Below, one piece after another: positions 33,274 to 43,027 of a DNA stretch of 55,376 bases (positions are counted from its first letter, which is position 1; every line of letters starts with the position of its first letter). A program made the position numbers and the translations under genes. Below the pieces are notes generated by a model that searched no databases, had not been told where the DNA came from, and saw nothing but the letters and a program-made list of their open reading frames with translations. Location: NCBI RefSeq assembly GCF_900108035.1, contig NZ_FNVS01000022.1:1-55376 (forward strand), written 5' to 3'. The stretch is from Parabacteroides chinchillae. Lineage in GTDB: Bacteria; Bacteroidota; Bacteroidia; Bacteroidales; Tannerellaceae.

Positions 33274-35604
33274 ATGAAACAACACTACCTGTCTGCACTG
33301 GCGGTTCTTACTTTATTGGCTGTACAAACAGTTACAGCCGAAGAAGTACACAACAACGACACTATCAAAACATACAACTTAAATGACGTAGTGATTACTT
33401 CATCCACCAAAGAAACAAACAATCTACGCACACTACCCGGTTCTGTCTCCATTCTGTCTCCTCAACAAATTGCAGGAAGACAAATCGAAGTACTAAAAGA
33501 TATCAGTTCATTCGTTCCAAATCTTTATATGCCCGACTACGGGGCAAAGCTAACTTCTGCTATATATATTCGTGGAATTGGAGCCCGAAGTAGCGGACAA
33601 TCCGTAGGCCTTTATGTAGATAACGTCCCATATCTGGATAAAAGTACATTCGATTTTGACCTGACAGATATACAGCGTATCGAAGTATTACGTGGTCCTC
33701 AGGGCACATTATATGGCAGAAATGCTATGGGAGGCATTATAAATGTGTATACCATCTCTCCTTTTGATTTTCAGGGAAAGAAACTATCTGTTGCTGCCGG
33801 AAGCTACGGACAATATACAATCAAAGCATCTCACTATGGAAAATTAAGTAACACAATAGGATTTACAGCCGGTGTTTACTACGACCATAACGATGGATTC
33901 TATACAAACGAATACACAGGGAAGCGTGTAGACAAAGGAGACGTGGCAGGTGGTCGCATCAAATTGGAAGGCCGTTTCACCCCCAACTTCCGCATAGTTT
34001 ACTCCTTATCCGCTGACTATACCAATCAGGGCGCTTTTGCCTACGGACTTTACAATAAAGAAACAGGAAAAATTGAACCCGTACGTTTTAATGATCCCAG
34101 TTCATATAAACGGACAATGGTCAATAACAATCTTTCCTTGGAATATAAAACCGACAAATTCGTATTTAGCAGTACTACAGGATATCAGTACTTCAAAGAT
34201 GACATGAAAATGGATCAGGACTTCGACACCTTATCCATGTTTACCCTGAATCAGAAACAAAAACAAAATGCCGTTAGTCAGGAAATAGCCTTTAAGAGCA
34301 ATACAAAAAAAGACTACCAATGGTCTTTCGGTCTATATGGCTTTTATGATGCATTGCATACGGAAGGGCCTGTAAACTTCAAGGAAGACGGCATCAAAAA
34401 TATCTTACAGAAAACATTTGACGATTTGAAAGAACAAAACCCCAAAATGCCCCAACTTGTTGTAATGGATGAAAACCTGCTTATTCCCGGATCATTCGAC
34501 ACGCCTTCTTACGGGGTAGCTTTATTCCACCAGTCTACTTACAATAATCTGTTTGTAAAAGGTTTGTCCATTACGGCAGGCATACGTCTGGATTATGAAA
34601 AGCAAAAAATGACATACAACTCGGAAGCCAGGATGAAGATGGGAGTCAGTTTTAACGGAAGTCCGGCTATGGAACTAGATAAATTCTTTCCATATCCAAC
34701 ATCAAAAATAGACGAAAGCATATCACAAGACTTCTGGCAGGTATTGCCCAAAGTATCCCTTAAATATGAATGCACTCCTACTACATTCACTTATCTATCG
34801 GTTGCCAAAGGATATAAAACAGGAGGATACAATGTGCAAATGTCTGCCGATGTAATGAAGAGCCAGATGCAATACGACATGATGAAAGCTGTTGAAAGCA
34901 TGTTGCCTTTTCCTATAAAAGAACCATTGCCACTGGATGAAGTATCGGCTTACAAACCGGAATATAGTTGGAACTACGAAGCTGGAATCCGCAGCGAATT
35001 GATTAACGGACGCCTGAGTGCCGAATTCACATTATTCTATATGGATATACGCGACCTTCAACTGACCAAGTTCGTTGATAGCGGAAACGGACGTATTCTG
35101 ACAAACGCAGGAAAAGCACGGAGCGTCGGTACGGAAATATCATTACGTGCCCGTCTGACCGGCAATCTGACGGCCGATGTAAATTATGGTTTTACACGTG
35201 CTACATTCCGCAATTATATCAGTGAAAAGAAAGCAAATTCAGAAATTATTTCTACTGACTGTAAAGGAAATTTCATTCCATACACTCCGAGGCACACATT
35301 AAATATCGGAGTCCAATATACAAAACTGATACAAAACTGTTGGTTGGACCAGTTTACTGTTTCTGCTCAATTCTGCGGGACAGGTAAAATATTTTGGACC
35401 GAATATAATGATATCACACAAAACTTCTATGGAACCCTTAATGCTAAAGCTGGTGTTCGTAAAGGAATCGTCAATGTAAATCTGTGGAGCCGTAATATTA
35501 CAAATACAGATTATGCCGCATTCTATTTTGAATCATTAGATCGTCCGTTTGTCCAGAAAGGTAAACCATTCCAGATCGGAGCAGAAATAGCTATTGCATT
35601 CTAG
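33274..35604 (+). CDS. TonB-dependent outer-membrane receptor (siderophore/cofactor type)
   Basis: The protein has 776 residues. A signal peptide (YLSALAVLTLLAVQTVTAEE) is followed by a plug domain (LNDVVITSS as TonB box region, IRGIGARSSGQS, VEVLRGPQGTLYGRNAMGG-like: IEVLRGPQGTLYG) and a 22-strand-type barrel ending in GAEIAIAF. It lacks the carboxypeptidase-like extension of SusC proteins and has no SusD partner, so it is more like siderophore, heme or vitamin receptors. It sits after a LuxR regulator and a RIC-like protein. The substrate is not evident. Confidence 0.9.
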   Translation: MKQHYLSALAVLTLLAVQTVTAEEVHNNDTIKTYNLNDVVITSSTKETNNLRTLPGSVSILSPQQIAGRQIEVLKDISSFVPNLYMPDYGAKLTSAIYIRGIGARSSGQSVGLYVDNVPYLDKSTFDFDLTDIQRIEVLRGPQGTLYGRNAMGGIINVYTISPFDFQGKKLSVAAGSYGQYTIKASHYGKLSNTIGFTAGVYYDHNDGFYTNEYTGKRVDKGDVAGGRIKLEGRFTPNFRIVYSLSADYTNQGAFAYGLYNKETGKIEPVRFNDPSSYKRTMVNNNLSLEYKTDKFVFSSTTGYQYFKDDMKMDQDFDTLSMFTLNQKQKQNAVSQEIAFKSNTKKDYQWSFGLYGFYDALHTEGPVNFKEDGIKNILQKTFDDLKEQNPKMPQLVVMDENLLIPGSFDTPSYGVALFHQSTYNNLFVKGLSITAGIRLDYEKQKMTYNSEARMKMGVSFNGSPAMELDKFFPYPTSKIDESISQDFWQVLPKVSLKYECTPTTFTYLSVAKGYKTGGYNVQMSADVMKSQMQYDMMKAVESMLPFPIKEPLPLDEVSAYKPEYSWNYEAGIRSELINGRLSAEFTLFYMDIRDLQLTKFVDSGNGRILTNAGKARSVGTEISLRARLTGNLTADVNYGFTRATFRNYISEKKANSEIISTDCKGNFIPYTPRHTLNIGVQYTKLIQNCWLDQFTVSAQFCGTGKIFWTEYNDITQNFYGTLNAKAGVRKGIVNVNLWSRNITNTDYAAFYFESLDRPFVQKGKPFQIGAEIAIAF

Positions 35605-35623
35605 CGAAAAACGGCTATCTTTG
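35594..35623 (+). promoter_or_regulatory. Promoter for the DUF2007 gene
   Basis: TTG (35594-35596) and TATCTTTG (35616-35623) match the Bacteroides consensus with 19-bp spacing. It overlaps the end of the receptor gene and leaves a very short leader before the ATG at 35641. Confidence 0.65.
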
Positions 35624-35640
35624 TACAAAACGACACAGTT

Positions 35641-36030
35641 ATGGATAAAATGGTGGAAATAGCAAGGTTCACATATCCTGCAGAAGCACAAACATTAATA
35701 TCTCTTCTCCGGGCTGAGGGCATCGAATGTTATCTACGAAATGAAATCAGTAGCCAGGTTATGGCTGGCTATATAGATATAGGTGGCGCCAGACTGGAAA
35801 TCCTGGAGAAGGATTTACCTCGTGCTCTAGAAATTATGGAGGAAGGAGGATATGTGTCCCAAGAAGAAACAAATGAGGATGAACCGATTGAACAAGTGGC
35901 GGGTTTAGCACAACATATACCATTCCTGTGTAAATATTCACTCGAAAAACAAATCATTATTTTATTTGTAATAGTTGCCATATTCCTCGCGCTTGTTATC
36001 TACTTTGGTTCTCTGGCATCTTCCAACTAA
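35641..36030 (+). CDS. DUF2007-type signal-transducing protein with C-terminal membrane anchor
   Basis: The protein has 129 residues. Residues 1-70 (MVEIARFTYPAEAQTLISLL, then RAEGIECYLRNEISS and EILEKDLPRALEIM) fit the small alpha/beta DUF2007 domain (PF09413), a presumed sensory or regulatory module. A hydrophobic helix (IIILFVIVAIFLALVIYFG) anchors the C-terminus. The gene is followed after 5 bp by a small two-span membrane protein. The function is unknown. Confidence 0.75.
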   Translation: MDKMVEIARFTYPAEAQTLISLLRAEGIECYLRNEISSQVMAGYIDIGGARLEILEKDLPRALEIMEEGGYVSQEETNEDEPIEQVAGLAQHIPFLCKYSLEKQIIILFVIVAIFLALVIYFGSLASSN

Positions 36031-36035
36031 ACAAA

Positions 36036-36227
36036 ATGTACGCAATGGCTCGCAGAAAGATCACAAATAGTCAGATTGTATGCATAACACTCTTATGGGG
36101 AGTTTTATGTTATATATTACTTGCATACAGCAAAACAATAAACTTTGATATCATATTCACATTAGTAGCATCCGCTATCATAGTATTTGTTCCTATCTAT
36201 AAAAACGTAAAGCGCAGAAACGAATAA
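36036..36227 (+). CDS. Small membrane protein, function unknown
   Basis: The protein has 63 residues (or 60 from the ATG at 36045). Two membrane spans are visible (IVCITLLWGVLCYILLAY and IIFTLVASAIIVFVPIY), with a basic C-terminus. It is 5 bp from the DUF2007 gene and likely co-transcribed. Confidence 0.55.
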   Translation: MYAMARRKITNSQIVCITLLWGVLCYILLAYSKTINFDIIFTLVASAIIVFVPIYKNVKRRNE

Positions 36228-36294
36228 CATTTAGTCAGTTTTACGCCTCCAAAATATCTAAATGATATTTTTTTAGTATTTTTTCTTTCAAATA

Positions 36295-36325
36295 TTTGCC
36301 AGTATCAAAATTTGACTTACCTTTG
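36295..36325 (+). promoter_or_regulatory. Promoter of gdhA
   Basis: TTTG (36295-36298) and TACCTTTG (36318-36325) match the Bacteroides -33/-7 consensus with a 19-bp gap, 65 bp before the start codon. Confidence 0.8.
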
Positions 36326-36390
36326 CGTCGTTGTAAATACAACAATGATGGGATAACATTGGTATAACATTCAAAATAAAAATCAGTCTT

Positions 36391-37725
36391 ATGAAGGCAA
36401 GTGAAGTTTTAGACAACCTGAAAAGAAGATTTCCGAATGAACCGGAATATCATCAAGCAGTTTCAGAAGTATTAGGAACAATCGAAGAAGCTTATAACGA
36501 ACATCCTGAATTTGAGAAAAGCAATTTGATTGAACGTCTTTGCATTCCTGATCGTATCTTCTCATTCCGTGTAACATGGATGGATGACAAGGGACAAATT
36601 CAGACAAATATGGGTTACCGTATCCAGCATAATAACGCTATCGGCCCATATAAAGGAGGTATTCGCTTCCACGCTTCTGTTAACCAGTCTATTCTTAAGT
36701 TCCTAGCTTTCGAACAAACATTCAAGAACTCACTTACTACACTTCCTATGGGTGGAGGTAAAGGTGGTTCGGATTTCAGCCCGAGAGGCAAATCAAATGC
36801 TGAAATCATGCGTTTCTGCCAGGCATTCGTTTTAGAATTATGGCGCCATATTGGTCCGGACACAGACGTACCTGCCGGTGATATTGGCGTAGGCGGACGC
36901 GAAGTTGCTTACATGTATGGTATGTATAAGAAACTGGCCCACGAAAATACCGGAACATTCACAGGTAAAGGACGTGAATTCGGTGGTTCACTGATTCGTC
37001 CGGAAGCAACCGGCTATGGAAATGTTTACTTCTTACTGGAAATGTTGAAAACTAAAAACATTGATATCAAAGGTAAGGTCGTTACTGTGTCTGGTTCAGG
37101 TAATGTTGCTCAATACACGGTAGAAAAATTGATCGAGTTAGGTGCAAAACCCGTTACCATGTCCGATTCTGACGGTTATATATACGACCCGGATGGTATA
37201 GACCGTGAAAAACTGGATTATATCATGGAATTAAAGAACCTGTATCGCGGCCGTATACGTGAATACGCCGAAAAATACGGATGTAAATATGTACAGGGAG
37301 GTCGCCCTTGGAATGAAAAATGCGATATTGCTATGCCAAGTGCAACTCAGAACGAATTAAATGGCGATGATGCAAAAGCTCTCTTAGCCAATGGTTGTTT
37401 TGCTGTATCGGAAGGAGCAAACATGCCTTCTACCCCGGAAGCAATCGATGCCTTCCTGGAAGCTAAGATTCTGTATGCTCCGGGTAAAGCAGCTAATGCT
37501 GGTGGTGTATCTGTATCAGGTTTGGAAATGACACAGAATGCCATGAAACTGAGTTGGACAAGCGAAGAAGTAGATGCTAAGCTAAAACAGATTATGCACG
37601 ACATCCACGAACAATGCGTAAGATATGGCACTCAACAAGATGGTTACACAAACTATGTAAAGGGTGCAAACGTAGGAGGATTCATGAAAGTTGCCAAAGC
37701 TATGATGGCACAAGGAATCCTGTAA
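36391..37725 (+). CDS. gdhA: NADP-type glutamate dehydrogenase
   Basis: The hexameric enzyme has 444 residues. The catalytic region reads GPYKGGIRFH and LTTLPMGGGKGGSDF (substrate Lys residues), then DVPAGDIGVGGRE. The cofactor loop is VSGSGNVAQYTVEKL followed by VTMSDSDGYI, as in the NADP enzyme of E. coli. It converts 2-oxoglutarate and ammonium to glutamate and is probably the assimilating form. The paralog at 43414 carries an NAD-type loop. The gene stands alone between a good promoter and a strong terminator. Confidence 0.95.
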   Translation: MKASEVLDNLKRRFPNEPEYHQAVSEVLGTIEEAYNEHPEFEKSNLIERLCIPDRIFSFRVTWMDDKGQIQTNMGYRIQHNNAIGPYKGGIRFHASVNQSILKFLAFEQTFKNSLTTLPMGGGKGGSDFSPRGKSNAEIMRFCQAFVLELWRHIGPDTDVPAGDIGVGGREVAYMYGMYKKLAHENTGTFTGKGREFGGSLIRPEATGYGNVYFLLEMLKTKNIDIKGKVVTVSGSGNVAQYTVEKLIELGAKPVTMSDSDGYIYDPDGIDREKLDYIMELKNLYRGRIREYAEKYGCKYVQGGRPWNEKCDIAMPSATQNELNGDDAKALLANGCFAVSEGANMPSTPEAIDAFLEAKILYAPGKAANAGGVSVSGLEMTQNAMKLSWTSEEVDAKLKQIMHDIHEQCVRYGTQQDGYTNYVKGANVGGFMKVAKAMMAQGIL

Positions 37726-37748
37726 TATCAAAAGATTAATGATTATAT

Positions 37749-37787
37749 AGGGGACTGGCTAACGATAAAAGTTAGTCAGTCCCTTTC
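37749..37787 (+). terminator. Terminator of gdhA
   Basis: AGGGGACTGGCTAAC pairs with GTTAGTCAGTCCCT around a GATAAAA loop, followed by a T-rich stretch. Confidence 0.85.
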
Positions 37788-37896
37788 TTGTTCGAGTTAG
37801 AAAAAGCAGGTTTGAAGTCCCACGCAAATAGAAATTTCCGATTTTCAATTCCCAGTTCTCAATTAAATAGTACCTTAGTGCCATAATTTAAGAGAT

Positions 37897-39327
37897 ATGG
37901 TAACAGAAGCACTAAAAAGACTCTACTACACTTATACCGGACATGAAGCAAATGAGATTACAGAATTACCTTCTTCCGGTTCTAACCGCCGATATTTCAG
38001 ACTAACAGGAATTAAAACTCTAATTGGAGTAAGCGGAACATCACAAGAAGAAAATAGTTCGTTCATATACATGGCCGATCATTTCCGAAAAAAAGGATTG
38101 CCTGTTCCTGATGTATGCTGCTGGTCAGAAAACAAAACCTATTATCTTCAAGAAGATTTAGGAGACACTTTATTGTTCAATGCCATTGAAAAAGGGAGAA
38201 AAAGCAGTGTATTCGACGAATGTGAACGTAGTTTATTAAGAAAAACAATTACGATATTACCCTCCATTCAATTTGCAGGAGCTGAAGGATTCGACTTCTC
38301 AAAATGTTACCCTCAACCGGAATTCAACAAGCGTTCCATTCTTTGGGATCTGAATTATTTCAAATATTGTTTTCTGAAAGCTACCGGAATGGAATTTCAG
38401 GAAGACCGGCTGGAAGACGATTTCTTAAAAATGAGTGACGTATTACTTCGAAGTTCTTCTGCAACCTTTATGTACCGGGATTTTCAGTCTCGTAATGTTA
38501 TGATAAAAGAGGGAGAACCCTGGTTTATCGACTTCCAAGGTGGACGCAAAGGGCCCGTTTATTATGACGTAGCTTCTTTCCTATGGCAGGCAAAAGCCAA
38601 ATTTCCGGAAGACCTGAGAAATGAACTGCTGAACGATTACATACAAGCTTTACGCAAATACATTCCCGTAGACGAAAAGTACTTCTTCAGTCAGCTACGG
38701 CATTTTGTCCTTTTCCGTACACTACAAGTACTGGGAGCATACGGTTTTAGAGGTTATTTTGAAAAGAAACCTCATTTCATCCAGAGTGTACCGTTTGCTA
38801 TCGATAACCTGCGTCAACTGTTACGCGAAGATTATCCCGAATATCCATACCTCAGCTCCGTATTAAGAGAACTAACCAACTTGAAACAGTTCTCCGATGA
38901 TTTGCAGAAACGCACACTTGAAGTAAAAATTGTAAGTTTTGCCTATAAAAAAGGAATACCGAATGATCCAACCGGCAATGGTGGAGGTTTTGTATTTGAT
39001 TGCCGCGCCATTAATAACCCTGGAAAATATGAACGTTACAACCATTTTACAGGATTGGACGAGCCAGTAATCAACTTTCTGGAAAACGATGGAGAAATTA
39101 CTGAATTTCTTGAACACGCATATACAATGGTGGACGCTTCCGTAAAACGCTACTTAGACCGGGGATTCACCAACCTGATGGTATGTTTCGGATGTACCGG
39201 AGGACAACACCGCTCAGTATATTCAGCACAACATTTGGCCGAACATCTCAGTTCCAAATTCGGAGTAAAAATACATCTTACACACAGAGAACAGAATATT
39301 GAACAAATCTTTGACGCAACAATATGA
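37897..39327 (+). CDS. Amino-sugar kinase (AmgK-like) fused to RapZ C-terminal domain
   Basis: The protein has 476 residues. The N-terminal 330 are an aminoglycoside-phosphotransferase fold: LPSSGSNRRYFRL, catalytic loop MYRDFQSRNVMI and metal site FIDFQGGRKGPVYYDVA. From about 345 it matches the RapZ C-terminal domain (VKIVSFAYKKG, GGFVFDCRAINNPG, CFGCTGGQHRSVYSA). Its stop overlaps the start of a MurU-like nucleotidyltransferase by 4 bp. AmgK and MurU together turn MurNAc or GlcNAc-type sugars from wall turnover into UDP-sugars. The RapZ part, known to bind amino-sugar phosphates, could provide feedback. The fusion is common in Bacteroidota. Confidence 0.85.
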   Translation: MVTEALKRLYYTYTGHEANEITELPSSGSNRRYFRLTGIKTLIGVSGTSQEENSSFIYMADHFRKKGLPVPDVCCWSENKTYYLQEDLGDTLLFNAIEKGRKSSVFDECERSLLRKTITILPSIQFAGAEGFDFSKCYPQPEFNKRSILWDLNYFKYCFLKATGMEFQEDRLEDDFLKMSDVLLRSSSATFMYRDFQSRNVMIKEGEPWFIDFQGGRKGPVYYDVASFLWQAKAKFPEDLRNELLNDYIQALRKYIPVDEKYFFSQLRHFVLFRTLQVLGAYGFRGYFEKKPHFIQSVPFAIDNLRQLLREDYPEYPYLSSVLRELTNLKQFSDDLQKRTLEVKIVSFAYKKGIPNDPTGNGGGFVFDCRAINNPGKYERYNHFTGLDEPVINFLENDGEITEFLEHAYTMVDASVKRYLDRGFTNLMVCFGCTGGQHRSVYSAQHLAEHLSSKFGVKIHLTHREQNIEQIFDATI

Positions 39328-40058
39328 AAGCAATGATTTTTGCTGCCGGTTTGGGTACAAGGCTCAAACCATTGACAGATACTACCCCAAAAGCTCTACT
39401 CCCCATCGGAGGAAAGCCTATGTTGGAACATGTGATACTGAAGCTAAAAGATGCCGGGTTTCATCAAATCGTTATTAATATCCACCATCACGGACAACAG
39501 ATACTGGACTTTCTGGAAGCCAACAATAACTTTGGCATCCGGATAAATATATCCGATGAACGCGATTATCTGCTCGATACTGGCGGAGGAATAAAAAAAG
39601 CCGCCCGCTTCTTGCAAGGAAACGAACCGTTCTTAATCCATAATGTAGATATATTATCTAATGTCGATTTACGCCATTTATACAACAAACACCTAGAAAC
39701 TAATCCTTTAGCAACATTATTGGTAAGCAAAAGAAATACTTCCCGATATCTTCTTTTTAATAAGGAAAACAAGCTTTGCGGATGGCGTAATCATGATACG
39801 GGAGAAGTAAAATCTTATTATCCTGACTTTGACCCGAGGCAGTATAATGAATATGCATTCAGTGGTGTTCATGTTGTGTCTCCCCAGATATTTGAATGGA
39901 TGGAAGAATGGACAGGCAAGTTTTCAATCATCAACTTTTATCTGTCAATCTGTGCCAAAACAAACATCCACGCATATGAAATGGAAAATCTTCGTCTGTT
40001 AGATGTAGGTAAGCCGGATACTCTGGAAAAAGCAGAAAAATGGATAACCGGCAAATAA
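39324..40058 (+). CDS. MurU-like sugar-1-phosphate nucleotidyltransferase
   Basis: The protein has 244 residues. The nucleotide-binding start is MKAMIFAAGLGTRLKPLTD and PKALLPIGGKPM; INISDERDYLLDTGGGIKKA and FLIHNVDIL (metal Asp) follow. Its length and the DTGGGI stretch fit MurU-type uridylyltransferases. It would act on the product of the kinase encoded directly upstream, with which it overlaps by 4 bp, giving peptidoglycan sugar recycling. It converges on a large minus-strand gene 17 bp away, with a short CCGGCAAATAAGCCGG hairpin between them. Confidence 0.85.
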   Translation: MKAMIFAAGLGTRLKPLTDTTPKALLPIGGKPMLEHVILKLKDAGFHQIVINIHHHGQQILDFLEANNNFGIRINISDERDYLLDTGGGIKKAARFLQGNEPFLIHNVDILSNVDLRHLYNKHLETNPLATLLVSKRNTSRYLLFNKENKLCGWRNHDTGEVKSYYPDFDPRQYNEYAFSGVHVVSPQIFEWMEEWTGKFSIINFYLSICAKTNIHAYEMENLRLLDVGKPDTLEKAEKWITGK

Positions 40059-40075
40059 GCCGGTTTCCAAGATCC

Positions 40076-43027
40076 TTACGGTTTCATCACTACTCCCAGA
40101 CTTTTCTTTCCATCCATCTTTATGACTATAGGATTATCAAAGCATACATGGCGAAGGTACTCAGTCTCCTCAACCGCCGGTTGAGCATTGAGGAAGTCTT
40201 CGTCAAACCATCCGTCACCTTTGAATGGATTGATTGTAAAATAACCAACACCAAATGAAGTCAGGTTCTGGAAGAAATGGGTTCCCTGACTCGGATCGAT
40301 CCGGTAATTTTCAAGCCCGCATTCTACAATGACACGGGCATTACTGATATGAGGCCACTTTACCGGAATTCCCAACCATGAATCACTACTGCCCCAACGC
40401 CCCGGTCCAACCAGGACATAATTCTTTTCCTGTTCTGCGAACTGACGGTTCATTTTTTCTATTTCATAAGCAATTAACTGATTATTCGACGAATTAAATG
40501 CTCCTGTCTTCACATAAATTATATCTTGTACATCATTCACAATGCCATGTCCCAAAACACTTGTAGACGACAAAATCGTATCTCCATTGTTTACAACCGT
40601 AAGATCCTCATCCATAATTTCCTTATTATCCACAATAGGACGAACCTGTAACAGGTAGAAAGTAGCCCTGCTACTATCGTTCGGATCAATATTAACGGCA
40701 AATTCAATCTCTATAGGGCGACCCATTTCATCTTGTCCGATATGCAACAACTTATCAAGCGTTTCAGCCAGGGGAAATACATCATGCTGAAGTATATTCA
40801 CAAATGATACGATCTTACGGCCTCCCGGATAATATCCGTCACGGATAATCTGATCGTACGGATCATATGTAGAGACAATGTATTTTAAGGCACCGTCTGC
40901 GTCGGCTTCTTTCAAGCTCAGTTTCAAAAGATTGAAAGCATCGTCTACTGAAAAATTCTCCGCCAGATTCTTTAAGTCGAGTGCATAAAAACGAGTCTGC
41001 GTCTCACGCAATGCAAAATCCATCGTACTCATCTGTAAGATATTGTGCGGATGGCGCGGAGAAAAACGCAACGTTATTCCTCCGTCTACAATATATTTTC
41101 CCAAGCCTAGCGCCACGTTAGCTATACCGTCCTCGGCCTTCTCATTACCTATCGGATAGAAGTTTAGCGAACGGGCTACACCTGAAAGAGTCGGATAGAA
41201 GCGGTCATTATACCGGCTGCCAACAACCTCTTGCAATACAATAGCCATCTTCTCCTGATCTATCAGATTGGATGTTGCAGTCATATACGCTTTACTGTCA
41301 CGATAGAATACGGAAGCATAAACAGCCTTTATTGCATCACTTAACGTACGCAACATCTCATACTGATCTTCTACCTTCGGAACCATGTAAGTAGAATAAA
41401 TACCGGCGAACGGTTGATAGTGAGAATCTTCTAACAGGCTGGATGAACGGACGGCAATAGGTCCTTTTACCACGTCGTAAAAAGCCATCAGGTCTTCTAT
41501 CAGGCGTGAAGGCAGGCTGGCACGAAGGAAATATTTTAAAATTGTTTCGTCGTCAACATCACTAAGAGCTACCGGATACAATTCGTTTGTCTCCATAAAC
41601 TCGTCGAAGATGTCGGTACAGATGACAACCGTTTTCGGAATCGTCACAAAAAAGTTTTCATACTCTAATTTAGGATAACGCTTCACCATAGCCCCAATAA
41701 AAGCCAGTCCTCTACCCTTTCCTCCCAGCGAACCGTCACCGATACGGGCAAAATTACTATACTCATCAAAACGGTCTTTCTGATAGATAGCCACAACACC
41801 GGAGTTCTTCATGCGACGATACTGCACAATCAAGTCGAATATCAACTTGCGAGCTTCGTCCATATCTTTATAATCACTCACGTCTACATGCTTCAATACC
41901 TCAGCAGGCGGAAACATAGCCCTTGAATAGAAGAAACGGGAGAAATGATTACGCGAAAGATGATAAACCAATGAATCATCAGGTATCTGGAATACCTTAC
42001 GCTGCAAATCTTTCAGGTCGGTGATACGCATGATCTCTTCCTTCGTTTGGGGATCGAGAATAACAAAGTCGCCAAAACCGAAGCGCTGCATAATCTTCTT
42101 TCTCAAATCCTGCGGATAGCTCTTTGAATTTTTGTCGATAAAAGAAGCCCCCAGTTCCCTGGCATACACAGAATTACTTGCCTCGGACGATTCAAGAACA
42201 AAAGGAATAATCATTCCTGTTTTTCTTACATACTGGCCAAATTTGTAACCGGCATACGGGTCTTTTACCCCGTCGTGCATAAAGCTCATATCCGATATGA
42301 TACCTAATATATTATCCCGGTATTGGTTAAATATACGCACGGCCTCTTCATACGTACGTGCCAGTTTTATTTTAGGACGGCCACGCATACGCAACGTACG
42401 TTGGTGTCCATTCAGAGCTTCTTTGGCAAACATTTGGCTCTGTTCCAATACAAACTTATATAAGTGAGGCAACGCAGACGAATAAAAACGAACCGAATCT
42501 TCAACCAACATGATGATCTGCACACCAACTGCCGTATCATCAGGAGCATTCATCTTATCCTCTATCAATTTAATAATTGCAAGAAGTAATTCCGAATTAC
42601 CCAACCAGCTAAACACATAGTCTATCGCTCTCAAGTCTTCTTGTGCCATGCGTTTGGATACTTCTTTCGAAAAAGGAGTAAGAACTACGATCGGAATATT
42701 AGGATAATGGATTTTTATCTCTTTTGCTGCAGCAAATATATCGCGATTATCCATATTAGGCATACAGATAATCAACTCGAAGTTACGATTACTTAACTCG
42801 GCCAGAGCTTCGGCTTCCGTAGTTACCTGAGTAAAACGGGGAGGATAGCGTAAACTCAACGAAGTATATTCATTGAATATTTGTTCGTCAACCCGCCCAT
42901 CATCCTCCAGCATAAAGGCATCATATTTAGTAGCAATAAGCAATACGTTATATATACGCTTATTCATCAGATTAGCAAAAGATGTGTCTTTAAACACAAG
43001 ATCTTTAAAGTCCGGTATACCGCTCAT
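40076..43027 (-). CDS. PEP-synthase-type ATP-grasp protein with N-terminal receiver-like domains
   Basis: The protein has 983 residues. The N-terminal 350 contain two receiver-like folds (IYNVLLIATKYDAF with IICMPNMDN, then IIMLVEDSVRF and GIISDMSFMHDG). An ATP-binding domain as in PEP synthase or pyruvate phosphate dikinase follows: GDGSLGGKGRGLAFIG, GPIAVRSSSLLEDS and the closing YLLQVRPIV. No swivelling-histidine TSHAA motif or PEP-binding barrel follows; the end (GPGRWGSSDSWLGIPV, GTHFFQNLTSFGVGYF) is specific to this family. It may phosphorylate an unknown acceptor. The gene is monocistronic. Confidence 0.82.
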   Translation of the reverse strand: MSGIPDFKDLVFKDTSFANLMNKRIYNVLLIATKYDAFMLEDDGRVDEQIFNEYTSLSLRYPPRFTQVTTEAEALAELSNRNFELIICMPNMDNRDIFAAAKEIKIHYPNIPIVVLTPFSKEVSKRMAQEDLRAIDYVFSWLGNSELLLAIIKLIEDKMNAPDDTAVGVQIIMLVEDSVRFYSSALPHLYKFVLEQSQMFAKEALNGHQRTLRMRGRPKIKLARTYEEAVRIFNQYRDNILGIISDMSFMHDGVKDPYAGYKFGQYVRKTGMIIPFVLESSEASNSVYARELGASFIDKNSKSYPQDLRKKIMQRFGFGDFVILDPQTKEEIMRITDLKDLQRKVFQIPDDSLVYHLSRNHFSRFFYSRAMFPPAEVLKHVDVSDYKDMDEARKLIFDLIVQYRRMKNSGVVAIYQKDRFDEYSNFARIGDGSLGGKGRGLAFIGAMVKRYPKLEYENFFVTIPKTVVICTDIFDEFMETNELYPVALSDVDDETILKYFLRASLPSRLIEDLMAFYDVVKGPIAVRSSSLLEDSHYQPFAGIYSTYMVPKVEDQYEMLRTLSDAIKAVYASVFYRDSKAYMTATSNLIDQEKMAIVLQEVVGSRYNDRFYPTLSGVARSLNFYPIGNEKAEDGIANVALGLGKYIVDGGITLRFSPRHPHNILQMSTMDFALRETQTRFYALDLKNLAENFSVDDAFNLLKLSLKEADADGALKYIVSTYDPYDQIIRDGYYPGGRKIVSFVNILQHDVFPLAETLDKLLHIGQDEMGRPIEIEFAVNIDPNDSSRATFYLLQVRPIVDNKEIMDEDLTVVNNGDTILSSTSVLGHGIVNDVQDIIYVKTGAFNSSNNQLIAYEIEKMNRQFAEQEKNYVLVGPGRWGSSDSWLGIPVKWPHISNARVIVECGLENYRIDPSQGTHFFQNLTSFGVGYFTINPFKGDGWFDEDFLNAQPAVEETEYLRHVCFDNPIVIKMDGKKSLGVVMKP

